Shown one piece after another: positions 44,813-52,711 of a stretch of 64,000 nt of DNA. The first letter of the stretch is position 1; each line of letters opens with the position of its first letter. The position numbers and the translations under genes were made by a program. This stretch comes from a marine gamma proteobacterium HTCC2080 (GTDB lineage: Bacteria > Pseudomonadota > Gammaproteobacteria > Pseudomonadales > Halieaceae). Under the pieces are notes generated by a model. The model had not been told where the DNA came from and did no database searches. It saw only the letters and a program-made list of their open reading frames with translations. Location of the stretch: positions 62,001-126,000 of the forward strand of contig AAVV01000008.1 of assembly GCA_000169115.1 (NCBI GenBank), in the 5' to 3' direction.

Positions 44813-46339
44813 TCATTGACGTCGCTTCAATAATGGCAGCGCACCCCAAAGCGAGGGGAGCAAAAGTAGGGATACTGGCACGGCGGTCACGACAATAAAG
44901 TTCTGAAGTTTACCAACGCCACCGTCGGGCCCTCCCACCAGTATCATGGCCGTTACGCCAAGGGCTAGACCCCAGAACAGGCGCAGTGAGCGAGGAGGAT
45001 TGTCGTGCCCAGCCGACACCACTGACAAGCTGTAGGTCATGGAATCTCCAGTGGTAGCAACAAAGAGCGCTGTGAGAATCAGAAATAGAAATGACACGAT
45101 GGCGTTGAATGGCATGGATTGAGTAATGGCTAGCAACACGGCGGGCAGGTTAAAGCCCTCGAAAGGCTCGGTGATGGTTCCTGCGTTGGCCATCTCAAGC
45201 CCCAGCCCCGTGCCTCCAAGAATCGAGAACCACGCCATGGTCAGTAAGGGGGCGATTACGGACATTAAAATGATAATTTCCCGAGCGCTGCGTCCTCGGC
45301 TAATACGTGCGATGAAAATGGCCATCATGGGGCCATAACCAATAAACCACCCCCAAAAGAAAATGGTCCAGTAAGACAGCCAACCGGGGTTGTCAAACCA
45401 GCCTGCATCGCCACGATAAAGTGCCTGTTCAGGTAGCCACCGTAAATGGCTGAGTAACCCTTCAAAAAATGCCTGAAATATAAAAGCAGTAGGTCCTGCT
45501 AAAAGCAAAAACAGCAGCAATGCGACGCCAAGAACTATATTAAGTCGGCTGAGGATCTGAATACCACGATGCATGCCACTGACCGCTGATGTGAGATAAA
45601 TGACCATCAGTGCGGCAATGGTGAGTAGCTGAATGGTGGTGCTATCGGGGGTGTCATAAAGCGAGCTGAGCCCGTAACTGATTTGCAGGCCCAAAAAGCC
45701 AATCGGTCCAACGGTGCCGGCAAATACTGCGAGTATTGACACAACATCAGCGGCATCACCGATAGGCCCTCGGACGCCTTTTTCACCAAGAAGCGGATAC
45801 AACAATGTTCGGGGCGCCAGCGGTAATCCCATGTCGTAATGTAATCGCATTAGCACCAAGGCGGTCAGGCTGCCCAGAATTGACCAGGCAAGGAATCCCC
45901 AGTGTAAAAACGATTGGGATAATGCCAGTGGAACCGCTTCAGCGGTTTCCGGCGCGATATTACTGAAGACAGGAGGGACGGTGACAAAGTGTGCGACAGG
46001 TTCTGCTGCCGCCCAAAACACACCGCCTCCCGCAAGTAGGGTGCATAGCACCATGGCGACCCACTGGAACCCCGGAAACTCGGGTGTCTCGCAACCACCT
46101 AATTTGAACGTGGCGTAAGGGCGGGTTGCTAGAAAAATCGCAACTGCAAAATTGGCGATCATGAGTAATTGCCAAAACAGCCCAAAGTACTGGGCGCTCC
46201 AACTGAAAGATTGGTCTATCCAGCGCGAAAACAGGGCTGAATCAATAAAAAATAACGCGAGGAATCCACATACGAACAAGGCTGAAAACGCCGTGACGCG
46301 CCTGGGCGCTGTGGTACTGGATGAATGATCAGTCGGCAA
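44813..46339 (-). CDS. BCCT-family carrier (betaine/choline/carnitine type)
   Basis: This is a 508-residue inner-membrane carrier with about twelve hydrophobic segments. The family signature region reads WTIFFWGWFIGYGPMMAIFIARISRGRS, with the conserved FIARISRGR, and the TM3 region has GGGVFWAAAEPVAHF. Compared with typical BCCT members (WAWWISWAPF), two aromatic-box tryptophans are Phe and Tyr, hinting at a substrate other than plain glycine betaine. The start is TTG 46339, preceded by AAGGGA at eight bases. Placement ahead of soxB suggests it imports the N-methylated compound degraded by this operon. Confidence 0.9.
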   Translation of the reverse strand: MPTDHSSSTTAPRRVTAFSALFVCGFLALFFIDSALFSRWIDQSFSWSAQYFGLFWQLLMIANFAVAIFLATRPYATFKLGGCETPEFPGFQWVAMVLCTLLAGGGVFWAAAEPVAHFVTVPPVFSNIAPETAEAVPLALSQSFLHWGFLAWSILGSLTALVLMRLHYDMGLPLAPRTLLYPLLGEKGVRGPIGDAADVVSILAVFAGTVGPIGFLGLQISYGLSSLYDTPDSTTIQLLTIAALMVIYLTSAVSGMHRGIQILSRLNIVLGVALLLFLLLAGPTAFIFQAFFEGLLSHLRWLPEQALYRGDAGWFDNPGWLSYWTIFFWGWFIGYGPMMAIFIARISRGRSAREIIILMSVIAPLLTMAWFSILGGTGLGLEMANAGTITEPFEGFNLPAVLLAITQSMPFNAIVSFLFLILTALFVATTGDSMTYSLSVVSAGHDNPPRSLRLFWGLALGVTAMILVGGPDGGVGKLQNFIVVTAVPVSLLLLPSLWGALPLLKRRQ

Positions 46340-46453
46340 AGTAGGGTCCCTTCAGTTGCGGTCGATTAGGCTTCTTGAAAGCGAATCGACACTTTGAGTT
46401 AGCAGTGCCGCGAATGGTCACCGTACTGAAGTTCATTATCACACAGGGGTGGC

Positions 46454-47209
46454 TCACTCAGCCGGTCCTGCGCCCAGACGCGAGGCGTCGAAGGATTCGA
46501 CCAGAGCATATTGCGCGAGCTCTTTGAGTCGTAGCCAAAGCTCCCCTGATACCTCTATACCTGAAGTCATGGCGCGCTCTCTCACTGCAAGTAACTCAGA
46601 TTCATCGTGTTTGGCGAGCAGGTCATACTTGAAGTCGGAGCGCATGGTAGGAAGCAGGTCGACGTGGTTCGCCATAAACAGCGTAATGCCGTCGTTAGGT
46701 TCGTTTTCCTCGGGAACTTCCTCAACCGCATAAACTCGGATTGATGGTACGGTTGAATTGGCCCTAAATCCCACTACTTGTTCAGTAAGCGGGGACTGCG
46801 CATTGCGCCAAAAGGCGGTCACATTCATGCCTCGCGCCGACAGCCTGGCAAGGTAGCCCATGATCAATTGCCGCTGTCGACAACGCCTTATTTTTATCAC
46901 CGAGAGGCCTCGAGATCGTGCTTTGGCGAAGGCCAGTTCCAGTGCCAAATTGCATGCCCGTAACACGCTAAGGTTGTGGCCATCGACGACGGCTAAATCA
47001 CTATCTTGATAAAGAATTTCAGGATAAGTATCGGGGTCTTCTCCGATCAAATGCTCGAGTCCCAGGTTCAATGCCTCAAGACCGTGCAGATCGTAACTTT
47101 CCATCCAAGTCACCATATCGGCGGCGTCATCAGCATGGCCCTCGGCAAAGCCAATACCAATAAAGGCTTTCCGGGACAGACCTTGGAGTTCGTTAAACGA
47201 GACTTTCAT
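46454..47209 (-). CDS. DUF3726 domain-containing protein
   Basis: This 251-residue soluble protein matches the DUF3726 pattern: N-terminal VSFNELQGLSRKAFIGIGF, ADDAADMVTWME, and a C-terminal helical part ending near ASRLGAGPAE. Some start-proximal features recall Ldh-family dehydrogenases, of which DUF3726 may be a distant or degenerate relative. I chose ATG 47209 over TTG 47227; it overlaps the preceding gene by 17 bases. A single His-rich catalytic site is not evident. Function unknown; its place in the sarcosine-oxidase operon suggests a role in N-methyl amino acid catabolism. Confidence 0.75.
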   Translation of the reverse strand: MKVSFNELQGLSRKAFIGIGFAEGHADDAADMVTWMESYDLHGLEALNLGLEHLIGEDPDTYPEILYQDSDLAVVDGHNLSVLRACNLALELAFAKARSRGLSVIKIRRCRQRQLIMGYLARLSARGMNVTAFWRNAQSPLTEQVVGFRANSTVPSIRVYAVEEVPEENEPNDGITLFMANHVDLLPTMRSDFKYDLLAKHDESELLAVRERAMTSGIEVSGELWLRLKELAQYALVESFDASRLGAGPAE

Positions 47210-48959
47210 GATTTTCCACAGTGTCAAAATCCTCGCCCACTTTTAAGTCGGTCGGCGCTAATGCGTAGCTCCAGTCATCGAAAGCAAAAAGGTCGGTAGG
47301 CTCTCCATTAAGTTCATCAATGAGTGGGGCACCCTGGAAAAAAGTGACGCGAACCCAACGATCCCCCCGAGGGTCAAAGCGATTGGCGCCCAAAAATGAG
47401 AGTTTGGCTCGCAGTAAGTGCATGGGCTTCATGTCACGGTGCCACAAATTGCCCTGAATCTCGCCGTAGGCGGTGGTGGCCATGGTTTGAATGCGACGAA
47501 TACTTTCCATGTGCTTTGGTTGTGCCAGAAGAAAGTCAATCGTGAGCGCCTTGGGATTGCCCTGTAGAAACTCAGTAAGCGCTGCGTAGCTGCGTTGCAC
47601 GCGAGGTGCAATGGCCAGTGGTAGTTCTTTGTTCTCCCCTGGATCAACACCACGAACGCCAAGTCTTGGCTCCTCTTTTTCGACGGACTGGTACCAAAAC
47701 CAATGCTTCGCTTCCGGAGCTTCGAAATCTTCAGACAGCGCCCAGTCGAACTGGGTCTCAATAACTTGCTTCAGCTGAACAAGCGGCATATCGGGTATCA
47801 GCTCAAGCTTTTCTTCAACGGCCATGGCATCCTCGAGCATGTCGACTGACTCTGGGTAGAGTTCGATCAGTAGCGTATTCAAAAGCTCTTGGGTGTCGGT
47901 AGTCTGAGCGGCCTCTGACCAGTCAGTGAGTTGCTGCCACAACGTCTCATGGAGTGCGATCTGCTCAAGCCACGGAATGATATCCGTCAGCTCTTCCACA
48001 ACCGTGGCATTGCGTTCTGCCTGAGCAGTATTTTCGACCGAGGTTTCGTCTAGGTAGCGTTGGGCTCGGAGGCACAGCGCCAGGAGGCGTTCTCGACTTA
48101 GCTCTGAGGGTATCTGGGCTTTGGCTGTCGCCAATGCCTGTTCACGGGCATGAATCCATTGATTGATCAATTGCGGATGGCGGATAAGGAAGGGTGCCAT
48201 GCCTAAACCGGTAGAATTTCCAATGCCTAGGTAGCGCTGTAATTTATTTGCGAGGGGAACCGCTGTCTCAGGGGCCGCTACTCGTGCCAAGTGCTCCGCT
48301 TGGTCTATGGAAAATTGTCGCAACACATAGACCGCGGTCATCTGGGCTGAGAAGGGGTATCGAAAGTCTGGGTTGCCCTGTAGACGACCGTAATCGGCAA
48401 TACCGAATTTACCATTGCCGTAGACGGCTGTAGTGCGATAAAGGTAGCCAACTTCGCGAATGGCTTGTACTGGGGGCTGCTTTCCAGCTGCGAGCGCCTG
48501 CACAAACACTTCAAAATTGCGCAGGCTTTTATTGGCCCGAGAGATAACTAGTAAACGGGGGTGTTGTCGACCTGCCTCCTGAAGTGGAACGTTTTCAGCG
48601 AGTGTTGTGAACAGCGAGTCTTCTACATCGCCCTCCACTAAGCCAAAAGTAACGTCCCAGGCGTTGGCAATGACGCGATCGGTGCGTTCTTCGTCGGTGA
48701 TATGTTGCGAGAAAATAACTACGTGGTATCGACCATGGGGCGTTTGCACCCGGTAGATGACTTCGCCGTAGCCACCGTCGTCCAAGGCAAAATACTCTTG
48801 CGTAATTTGCCACCGCTGTCGCGCCATTTGACGTATAAGGCTTCGGGCAAAACTGAGACGACTTGGGACGAGGGTGCCTAGCCTTTCGAGATCCATCACT
48901 AAGCTCTGTTGTCGCAGCGCGGGTGCAACGCGAGCGGCTTGTAAGACCGCGTCGATCAT
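47193..48959 (-). CDS. Uncharacterised 588-residue protein of the sox operon
   Basis: I do not recognise this family. The protein is soluble, with no signal peptide, membrane segment or P-loop. An alpha/beta N-terminal half holds GEVIYRVQTPHGRYHVVIFS and YLYRTTAVYGNGKFGIADYG; the middle is a long helical stretch rich in Leu, Glu and Gln; the C-terminal part has FWYQSVEKEEPRLGVRGVDP and HLLRAKLSFLGANRFDPRGD. The start was set at ATG 48959, which overlaps the dipeptidase stop as ATGA and follows AGAGGA; the longer frame to 49028 is not needed. Tight coupling on both sides argues that it acts in the same pathway, perhaps with the DUF3726 protein. Confidence 0.75.
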   Translation of the reverse strand: MIDAVLQAARVAPALRQQSLVMDLERLGTLVPSRLSFARSLIRQMARQRWQITQEYFALDDGGYGEVIYRVQTPHGRYHVVIFSQHITDEERTDRVIANAWDVTFGLVEGDVEDSLFTTLAENVPLQEAGRQHPRLLVISRANKSLRNFEVFVQALAAGKQPPVQAIREVGYLYRTTAVYGNGKFGIADYGRLQGNPDFRYPFSAQMTAVYVLRQFSIDQAEHLARVAAPETAVPLANKLQRYLGIGNSTGLGMAPFLIRHPQLINQWIHAREQALATAKAQIPSELSRERLLALCLRAQRYLDETSVENTAQAERNATVVEELTDIIPWLEQIALHETLWQQLTDWSEAAQTTDTQELLNTLLIELYPESVDMLEDAMAVEEKLELIPDMPLVQLKQVIETQFDWALSEDFEAPEAKHWFWYQSVEKEEPRLGVRGVDPGENKELPLAIAPRVQRSYAALTEFLQGNPKALTIDFLLAQPKHMESIRRIQTMATTAYGEIQGNLWHRDMKPMHLLRAKLSFLGANRFDPRGDRWVRVTFFQGAPLIDELNGEPTDLFAFDDWSYALAPTDLKVGEDFDTVENHESLV

Positions 48960-49975
48960 GCAGCGTCCTCTACAGAAAGCGACTTGATGCCCTGAGGTTT
49001 GGCGACGCGGGTCAATAGGCCTACCCAATTACCACCCATAATTTTTCCCGTCTCTTCATCATTGAAGCCTTTCGCCTGAAGTGCGGCTGCAATACCGGGA
49101 AAGTCTCGACTGTCTTTGAACCAAGTTAGCGCATCAGGCCAACCCGCATTGGCCGATGAGCCCTCGCCATAATCCATGGCCTTAGACCAGCGCCCGTTAC
49201 GCATCCACTCGAGCACGCTTTGCGGTTGGTTCTGGCACAGGTCAGAGCCCAAACCGATGCGATCAATACCCATGCGGTCTGCTGTCCAGGCCACCATGTC
49301 ACAAAAATCTTCAAGGGAGCATTGCGGGCCGTTTTTCAAATGGAAAGGGTACAAGGAAAAGCCCAGCAAACCCTGATTATCGGCAATGGCGTCGATGACG
49401 GTGTTCGATTTATTACGCAGTGCGGGGTGAAAATGACTGGGGTTGGCGTGGGAGATAATCACAGGCTGCTGTGAATGTTCTATTGCCTCTAGGGTCGAGC
49501 GTTCAGCGCTGTGAGACATGTCGATGACCATGCCTACCCGATTCATCTCGCGTACTACTTGTTTGCCGTATCGCGTGAGCCCGCTGTCCTCAGCTTCGTA
49601 ACAGCCACAGCCCAGCAGGCTTTGGTTGTTGTAGGTCAGCTGCATGATCATGAGGCCCATGCGCCGCATAATTTCAACGAGTCGAATTTCGTCTTCAATC
49701 GGCGAGCAGTTCTGAGCGCCAAAAATGATGCCAACCTTGCCTTCTTTTTTGGCTCGATGAATGTCTGCCGGCTCGAATACGGGTGTGATTAAATCAGGGA
49801 ATGTCTCAAAGCGAGCGTTCCATTCGCCCAGCCGTGTCAAGGTATCGCGGGTGGTCTCGTGGTAAGCAACAGTAACGTGGACAGCGTTAAGGCCGCCGGC
49901 ACGCATTTGTTCAAAAACCTCGCGTGACCACGCTGAGTACTGTAATCCATCAATAACGGTCCAGGCTGGATTCAT
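48956..49975 (-). CDS. M19 (renal/membrane dipeptidase) family protein
   Basis: This 339-residue metal-dependent hydrolase belongs to the amidohydrolase-like M19 family. The family segment VIDMSHSAERST with the zinc His, ISHANPSHFHPALRNK and the late GIDRIGLGSDL are clear. The normal N-terminal HxD metal pair is not obvious in DGLQYSAW, as in a subgroup of these proteins found in betaine catabolic gene sets of pseudomonads. Such genes may act on N-methylated or dipeptide-like intermediates. No signal peptide is present, so it is cytoplasmic. GGGAG precedes the ATG. Confidence 0.82.
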   Translation of the reverse strand: MNPAWTVIDGLQYSAWSREVFEQMRAGGLNAVHVTVAYHETTRDTLTRLGEWNARFETFPDLITPVFEPADIHRAKKEGKVGIIFGAQNCSPIEDEIRLVEIMRRMGLMIMQLTYNNQSLLGCGCYEAEDSGLTRYGKQVVREMNRVGMVIDMSHSAERSTLEAIEHSQQPVIISHANPSHFHPALRNKSNTVIDAIADNQGLLGFSLYPFHLKNGPQCSLEDFCDMVAWTADRMGIDRIGLGSDLCQNQPQSVLEWMRNGRWSKAMDYGEGSSANAGWPDALTWFKDSRDFPGIAAALQAKGFNDEETGKIMGGNWVGLLTRVAKPQGIKSLSVEDAA

Positions 49976-49991
49976 GTGTCGCTCCCGTTAA

Positions 49992-51434
49992 TTAGGCTTG
50001 AATATAGGTGGTCTTAACCGTCGTGTAGAACTCGCGCGCATACTGTCCCTGTTCTCGAGGGCCAAAACTAGAATTTTTGCGCCCTCCAAAGGGCACATGA
50101 TAATCGGTTCCTGCGGTCGGCAGATTCACCATGACACAGCCGCTGACGGCGCGTTTCTTGAAGTCCATAGCCAACGCGAGGGATTGGGTGATGATGCCGG
50201 CAGTGAGGCCAAACTCTGTATCGTTGAGTATTTCGAGGGCGTGCTCGTAATCTTTTGCTTTAATGACGCTCGCTATGGGTGCGAATAATTCTTCGCGATT
50301 AATGGCCATGGCATTGTCGGTGTCTACAAAAAGCGCCGGTGACATGTAATAGCCCGGTTTATCGAGGCTCAGCCTTTCGCCTCCTTGTGTGAGTTGAGCG
50401 CCTTCTGCCACCCCACGTTGAATCCAAGCGAGATTGGCTTCCAACTGCTCTTCCGATGCGATAGGACCCATGTCTACACCATCCTCAAGAGCATGTCCTA
50501 CTCGGGTTGCCGAGAGTTTTTCTCCCAGCCTCGCTACGAACTCGTCATAAACCTTGGCGTCAACAATTAAACGCGAGGAGGCAGTGCACTTTTGTCCCGT
50601 ACCGCTGTAAGCGCCGACGAAAGCAGCATTGACCGCGACTTCTAAATTGGCGTCAGCGGCAACGATTAACGCATTTTTGGAGCCCATTTCCAGTTGGCAT
50701 TTCACCAAGTTCGCGGCGGTTGCGCTGGCCACTTGGCGTCCAACGGGGAGTGATCCGGTGAAGCTCACTGCGTGAATTTGGTCGCTATTAATCAGTGTAT
50801 TACCGACTTGGCTGCCGCTGCCCATGAGTAAGTTAAAAGCGCCTGAGGGGAGAGCGGCTTGCCGGGCAATGATCTCAGTCAGTGCCCAAGCACTGGCCGG
50901 GACGAGATTGGCGGGCTTGAGAATCACCGAGTTACCAAAGGCAAGGGCCGGCGCAATTTTCCAGACAGCGGTTGCCATTGGGAAATTCCAAGGGCTGATG
51001 ACCACCACCACACCAACAGGTTCTCGGCGAGTTTCTATTTCGATACCAGGTCGAACAGATTCAGCGCGATCATCGATTTGACGATGAACCTCCGCGGCGT
51101 AGTAGTGAAAAAATTGACCCGAACGATAAACTTCACCGACACCCTCAGCTCGGGTTTTACCCTCTTCTCGGGCCAATAATTCCCCCAGTTCTGCGCTGCG
51201 CTGTATCAGCTCATCACCGATCGCCATAAGGACTTGGTATCGGGTTTCTAGAGGAGACTGTCCCCATTGGGCTACCGCTCTGTTAGCGGCGTCAATGGCC
51301 TCTTTAACCTGCTCGGTATTGGCCTGAGCGTAATGCCCAATGACATCATCGGTATCGGAGGGGTTTCGGTTGGCAATGGCTTCAGGGGTGTTCACCCAGT
51401 TACCGTCGATATAAAGGGCGTGCTGTTCTGACAT
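49992..51434 (-). CDS. Aldehyde dehydrogenase, alpha-ketoglutarate-semialdehyde dehydrogenase type
   Basis: This full-length aldehyde dehydrogenase has 480 residues. SPWNFPMA, KPANLVP, FTGSLPVG, the Glu in CQLEMGSKN and the nucleophile Cys in TGTGQKCTASSR are present. The C-terminal VPFGGRKNSSFGPREQG is typical of enzymes oxidising 2,5-dioxovalerate (alpha-ketoglutarate semialdehyde), an intermediate of hydroxyproline and pentose degradation; other semialdehydes remain possible. GGGAG precedes the ATG. It is the first gene of the sox operon and is divergent from the LysR gene. Confidence 0.87.
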   Translation of the reverse strand: MSEQHALYIDGNWVNTPEAIANRNPSDTDDVIGHYAQANTEQVKEAIDAANRAVAQWGQSPLETRYQVLMAIGDELIQRSAELGELLAREEGKTRAEGVGEVYRSGQFFHYYAAEVHRQIDDRAESVRPGIEIETRREPVGVVVVISPWNFPMATAVWKIAPALAFGNSVILKPANLVPASAWALTEIIARQAALPSGAFNLLMGSGSQVGNTLINSDQIHAVSFTGSLPVGRQVASATAANLVKCQLEMGSKNALIVAADANLEVAVNAAFVGAYSGTGQKCTASSRLIVDAKVYDEFVARLGEKLSATRVGHALEDGVDMGPIASEEQLEANLAWIQRGVAEGAQLTQGGERLSLDKPGYYMSPALFVDTDNAMAINREELFAPIASVIKAKDYEHALEILNDTEFGLTAGIITQSLALAMDFKKRAVSGCVMVNLPTAGTDYHVPFGGRKNSSFGPREQGQYAREFYTTVKTTYIQA

Positions 51435-51560
51435 GATGAACTCCCGAACTGTGTAAAGAAACGATGGCGATTGCCACAGGCTAGCGGCTTGTGTTACTTA
51501 AGGAAAATTAATTAATTCAATAAAAATATAAATAATACTTATAATCTGCCGAGGTGGCGC
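51435..51560. promoter_or_regulatory. Divergent promoter region, LysR operator candidate
   Basis: This AT-rich 126-base spacer lies between the aldehyde dehydrogenase operon and lysR. The perfect 12-base palindrome AATTAATTAATT lies at 51506-51517, and further imperfect symmetry is seen around 51531-51544. LysR-type regulators usually bind such sequences between divergent genes, so this is the likely operator. Confidence 0.5.
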
Positions 51561-52448
51561 ATGAACAAAGGTTTAAAGCTGCAGCAGCTGCGATACGTTC
51601 TAGCCGTTTTGGATGAGGGCGGATTCAAAGCTGCGGCTAAGCACCTCCATCGAACGCAGCCTGCACTGTCTTTGGGGATTCGGGAGCTCGAGCACAGCTT
51701 GGGCGCTGCGCTGCTTGAAAAGCAGGGCGCTGGTCGGCTCACGCCCTTTGGTGAAATGTGTATTCCTCGATTTCGAGAGTTACTGGGTGTGCACGATCGC
51801 ATCGTTAAAGATCTCGATGACGTAATCAATCGACGCAGTGGGCGCGTCGAGGTGGTTACAGCACCTTCGATCGCTAGGCGGTACATGCCCTCTGTTCTCA
51901 ATCATTTTTTGCGTAAGTACCCCGGGTTAGAGGTGGGACTTCACGATGGCCCCGCTGATGTCGTAGCAGACATGGTGCGTACAGGAGAGGTGGAGTTTGG
52001 CGTCAGCTCGCTTTGGGCCGACGCTGAAGATCTTGAATTTGAGCCAATTTTGGAGGATGCCGTCGGTGCTGTTTGCCATCAGACGCATTCCCTCGCCGAT
52101 GCCAATAGTTTGCGCTGGCATGATTTGATTGGCCAAACAATGATAAGGAACGGTACGTCTCGCCTGCTAGAGGCAACACCTGCCAAGGAGTTGCTGGCTG
52201 AAAGTCGAATTTATATTTCTGAAATGATTTCTATTGTCGCTATGTTAGAGACGGGGACCGCCTACACGACATTACCTAGGCTGGCATTTCAGGATAGTGC
52301 TTCAACACTGCGTTTCATTCCTATAAAAAACCCTACCGTGACTCGGGTCATTGGCATTATTACTCGCCGTGGTGTGACCCTCTCACCTGCGGCACAAACG
52401 GTAATTTCGGCCCTGCGCGAAACAATCACATCAGATGACGCAGATTAA
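51561..52448 (+). CDS. LysR-family transcriptional regulator
   Basis: This regulator has 295 residues. The winged helix-turn-helix sits at residues 7-65 (LQQLRYVLAVLDEGGFKAAA then HRTQPALSLGIRELE), followed by the substrate-binding domain (VEVVTAPSIARRYMPSVL, EFGVSSLW). It is divergent from the aldehyde dehydrogenase/sox operon, the common layout for a LysR protein and its target, so it probably controls that operon in response to the imported compound. AGGTGG lies just before the ATG. Confidence 0.92.
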   Translation: MNKGLKLQQLRYVLAVLDEGGFKAAAKHLHRTQPALSLGIRELEHSLGAALLEKQGAGRLTPFGEMCIPRFRELLGVHDRIVKDLDDVINRRSGRVEVVTAPSIARRYMPSVLNHFLRKYPGLEVGLHDGPADVVADMVRTGEVEFGVSSLWADAEDLEFEPILEDAVGAVCHQTHSLADANSLRWHDLIGQTMIRNGTSRLLEATPAKELLAESRIYISEMISIVAMLETGTAYTTLPRLAFQDSASTLRFIPIKNPTVTRVIGIITRRGVTLSPAAQTVISALRETITSDDAD

Positions 52449-52711
52449 GGGTCCGCTCGATTTTCTAGGGGGGGGGGCTAGTAATGCCCGAGGATGGTTG
52501 CTGCGTTAGCGATGATGTGACGCAATGTTTGAGTTACTGGGCCGATTTTTGGCCCCGCAGAGGGACTTTGTGAATGCTGCTATGTTGGAATTCCAAATTT
52601 ACTGCCGAGTGTAATATTTTTGCATCCCTATATAACTATTTTGTTCCTCGGTGTGTTTTACTAACAACAGAACAACTAAATAATTAAAAATAAATAATTA
52701 GGAGTTCCTCA
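52449..52711 (+). promoter_or_regulatory. Upstream region of the first TonB-dependent receptor
   Basis: A run of ten G (52468-52477) flanked by CTAG on both sides follows the lysR stop. The perfect palindrome TTGGAATTCCAA lies at 52585-52596 and could be an operator. The stretch 52610-52700 is very AT-rich, and AGGAG just before 52712 is the ribosome binding site. Confidence 0.4.
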
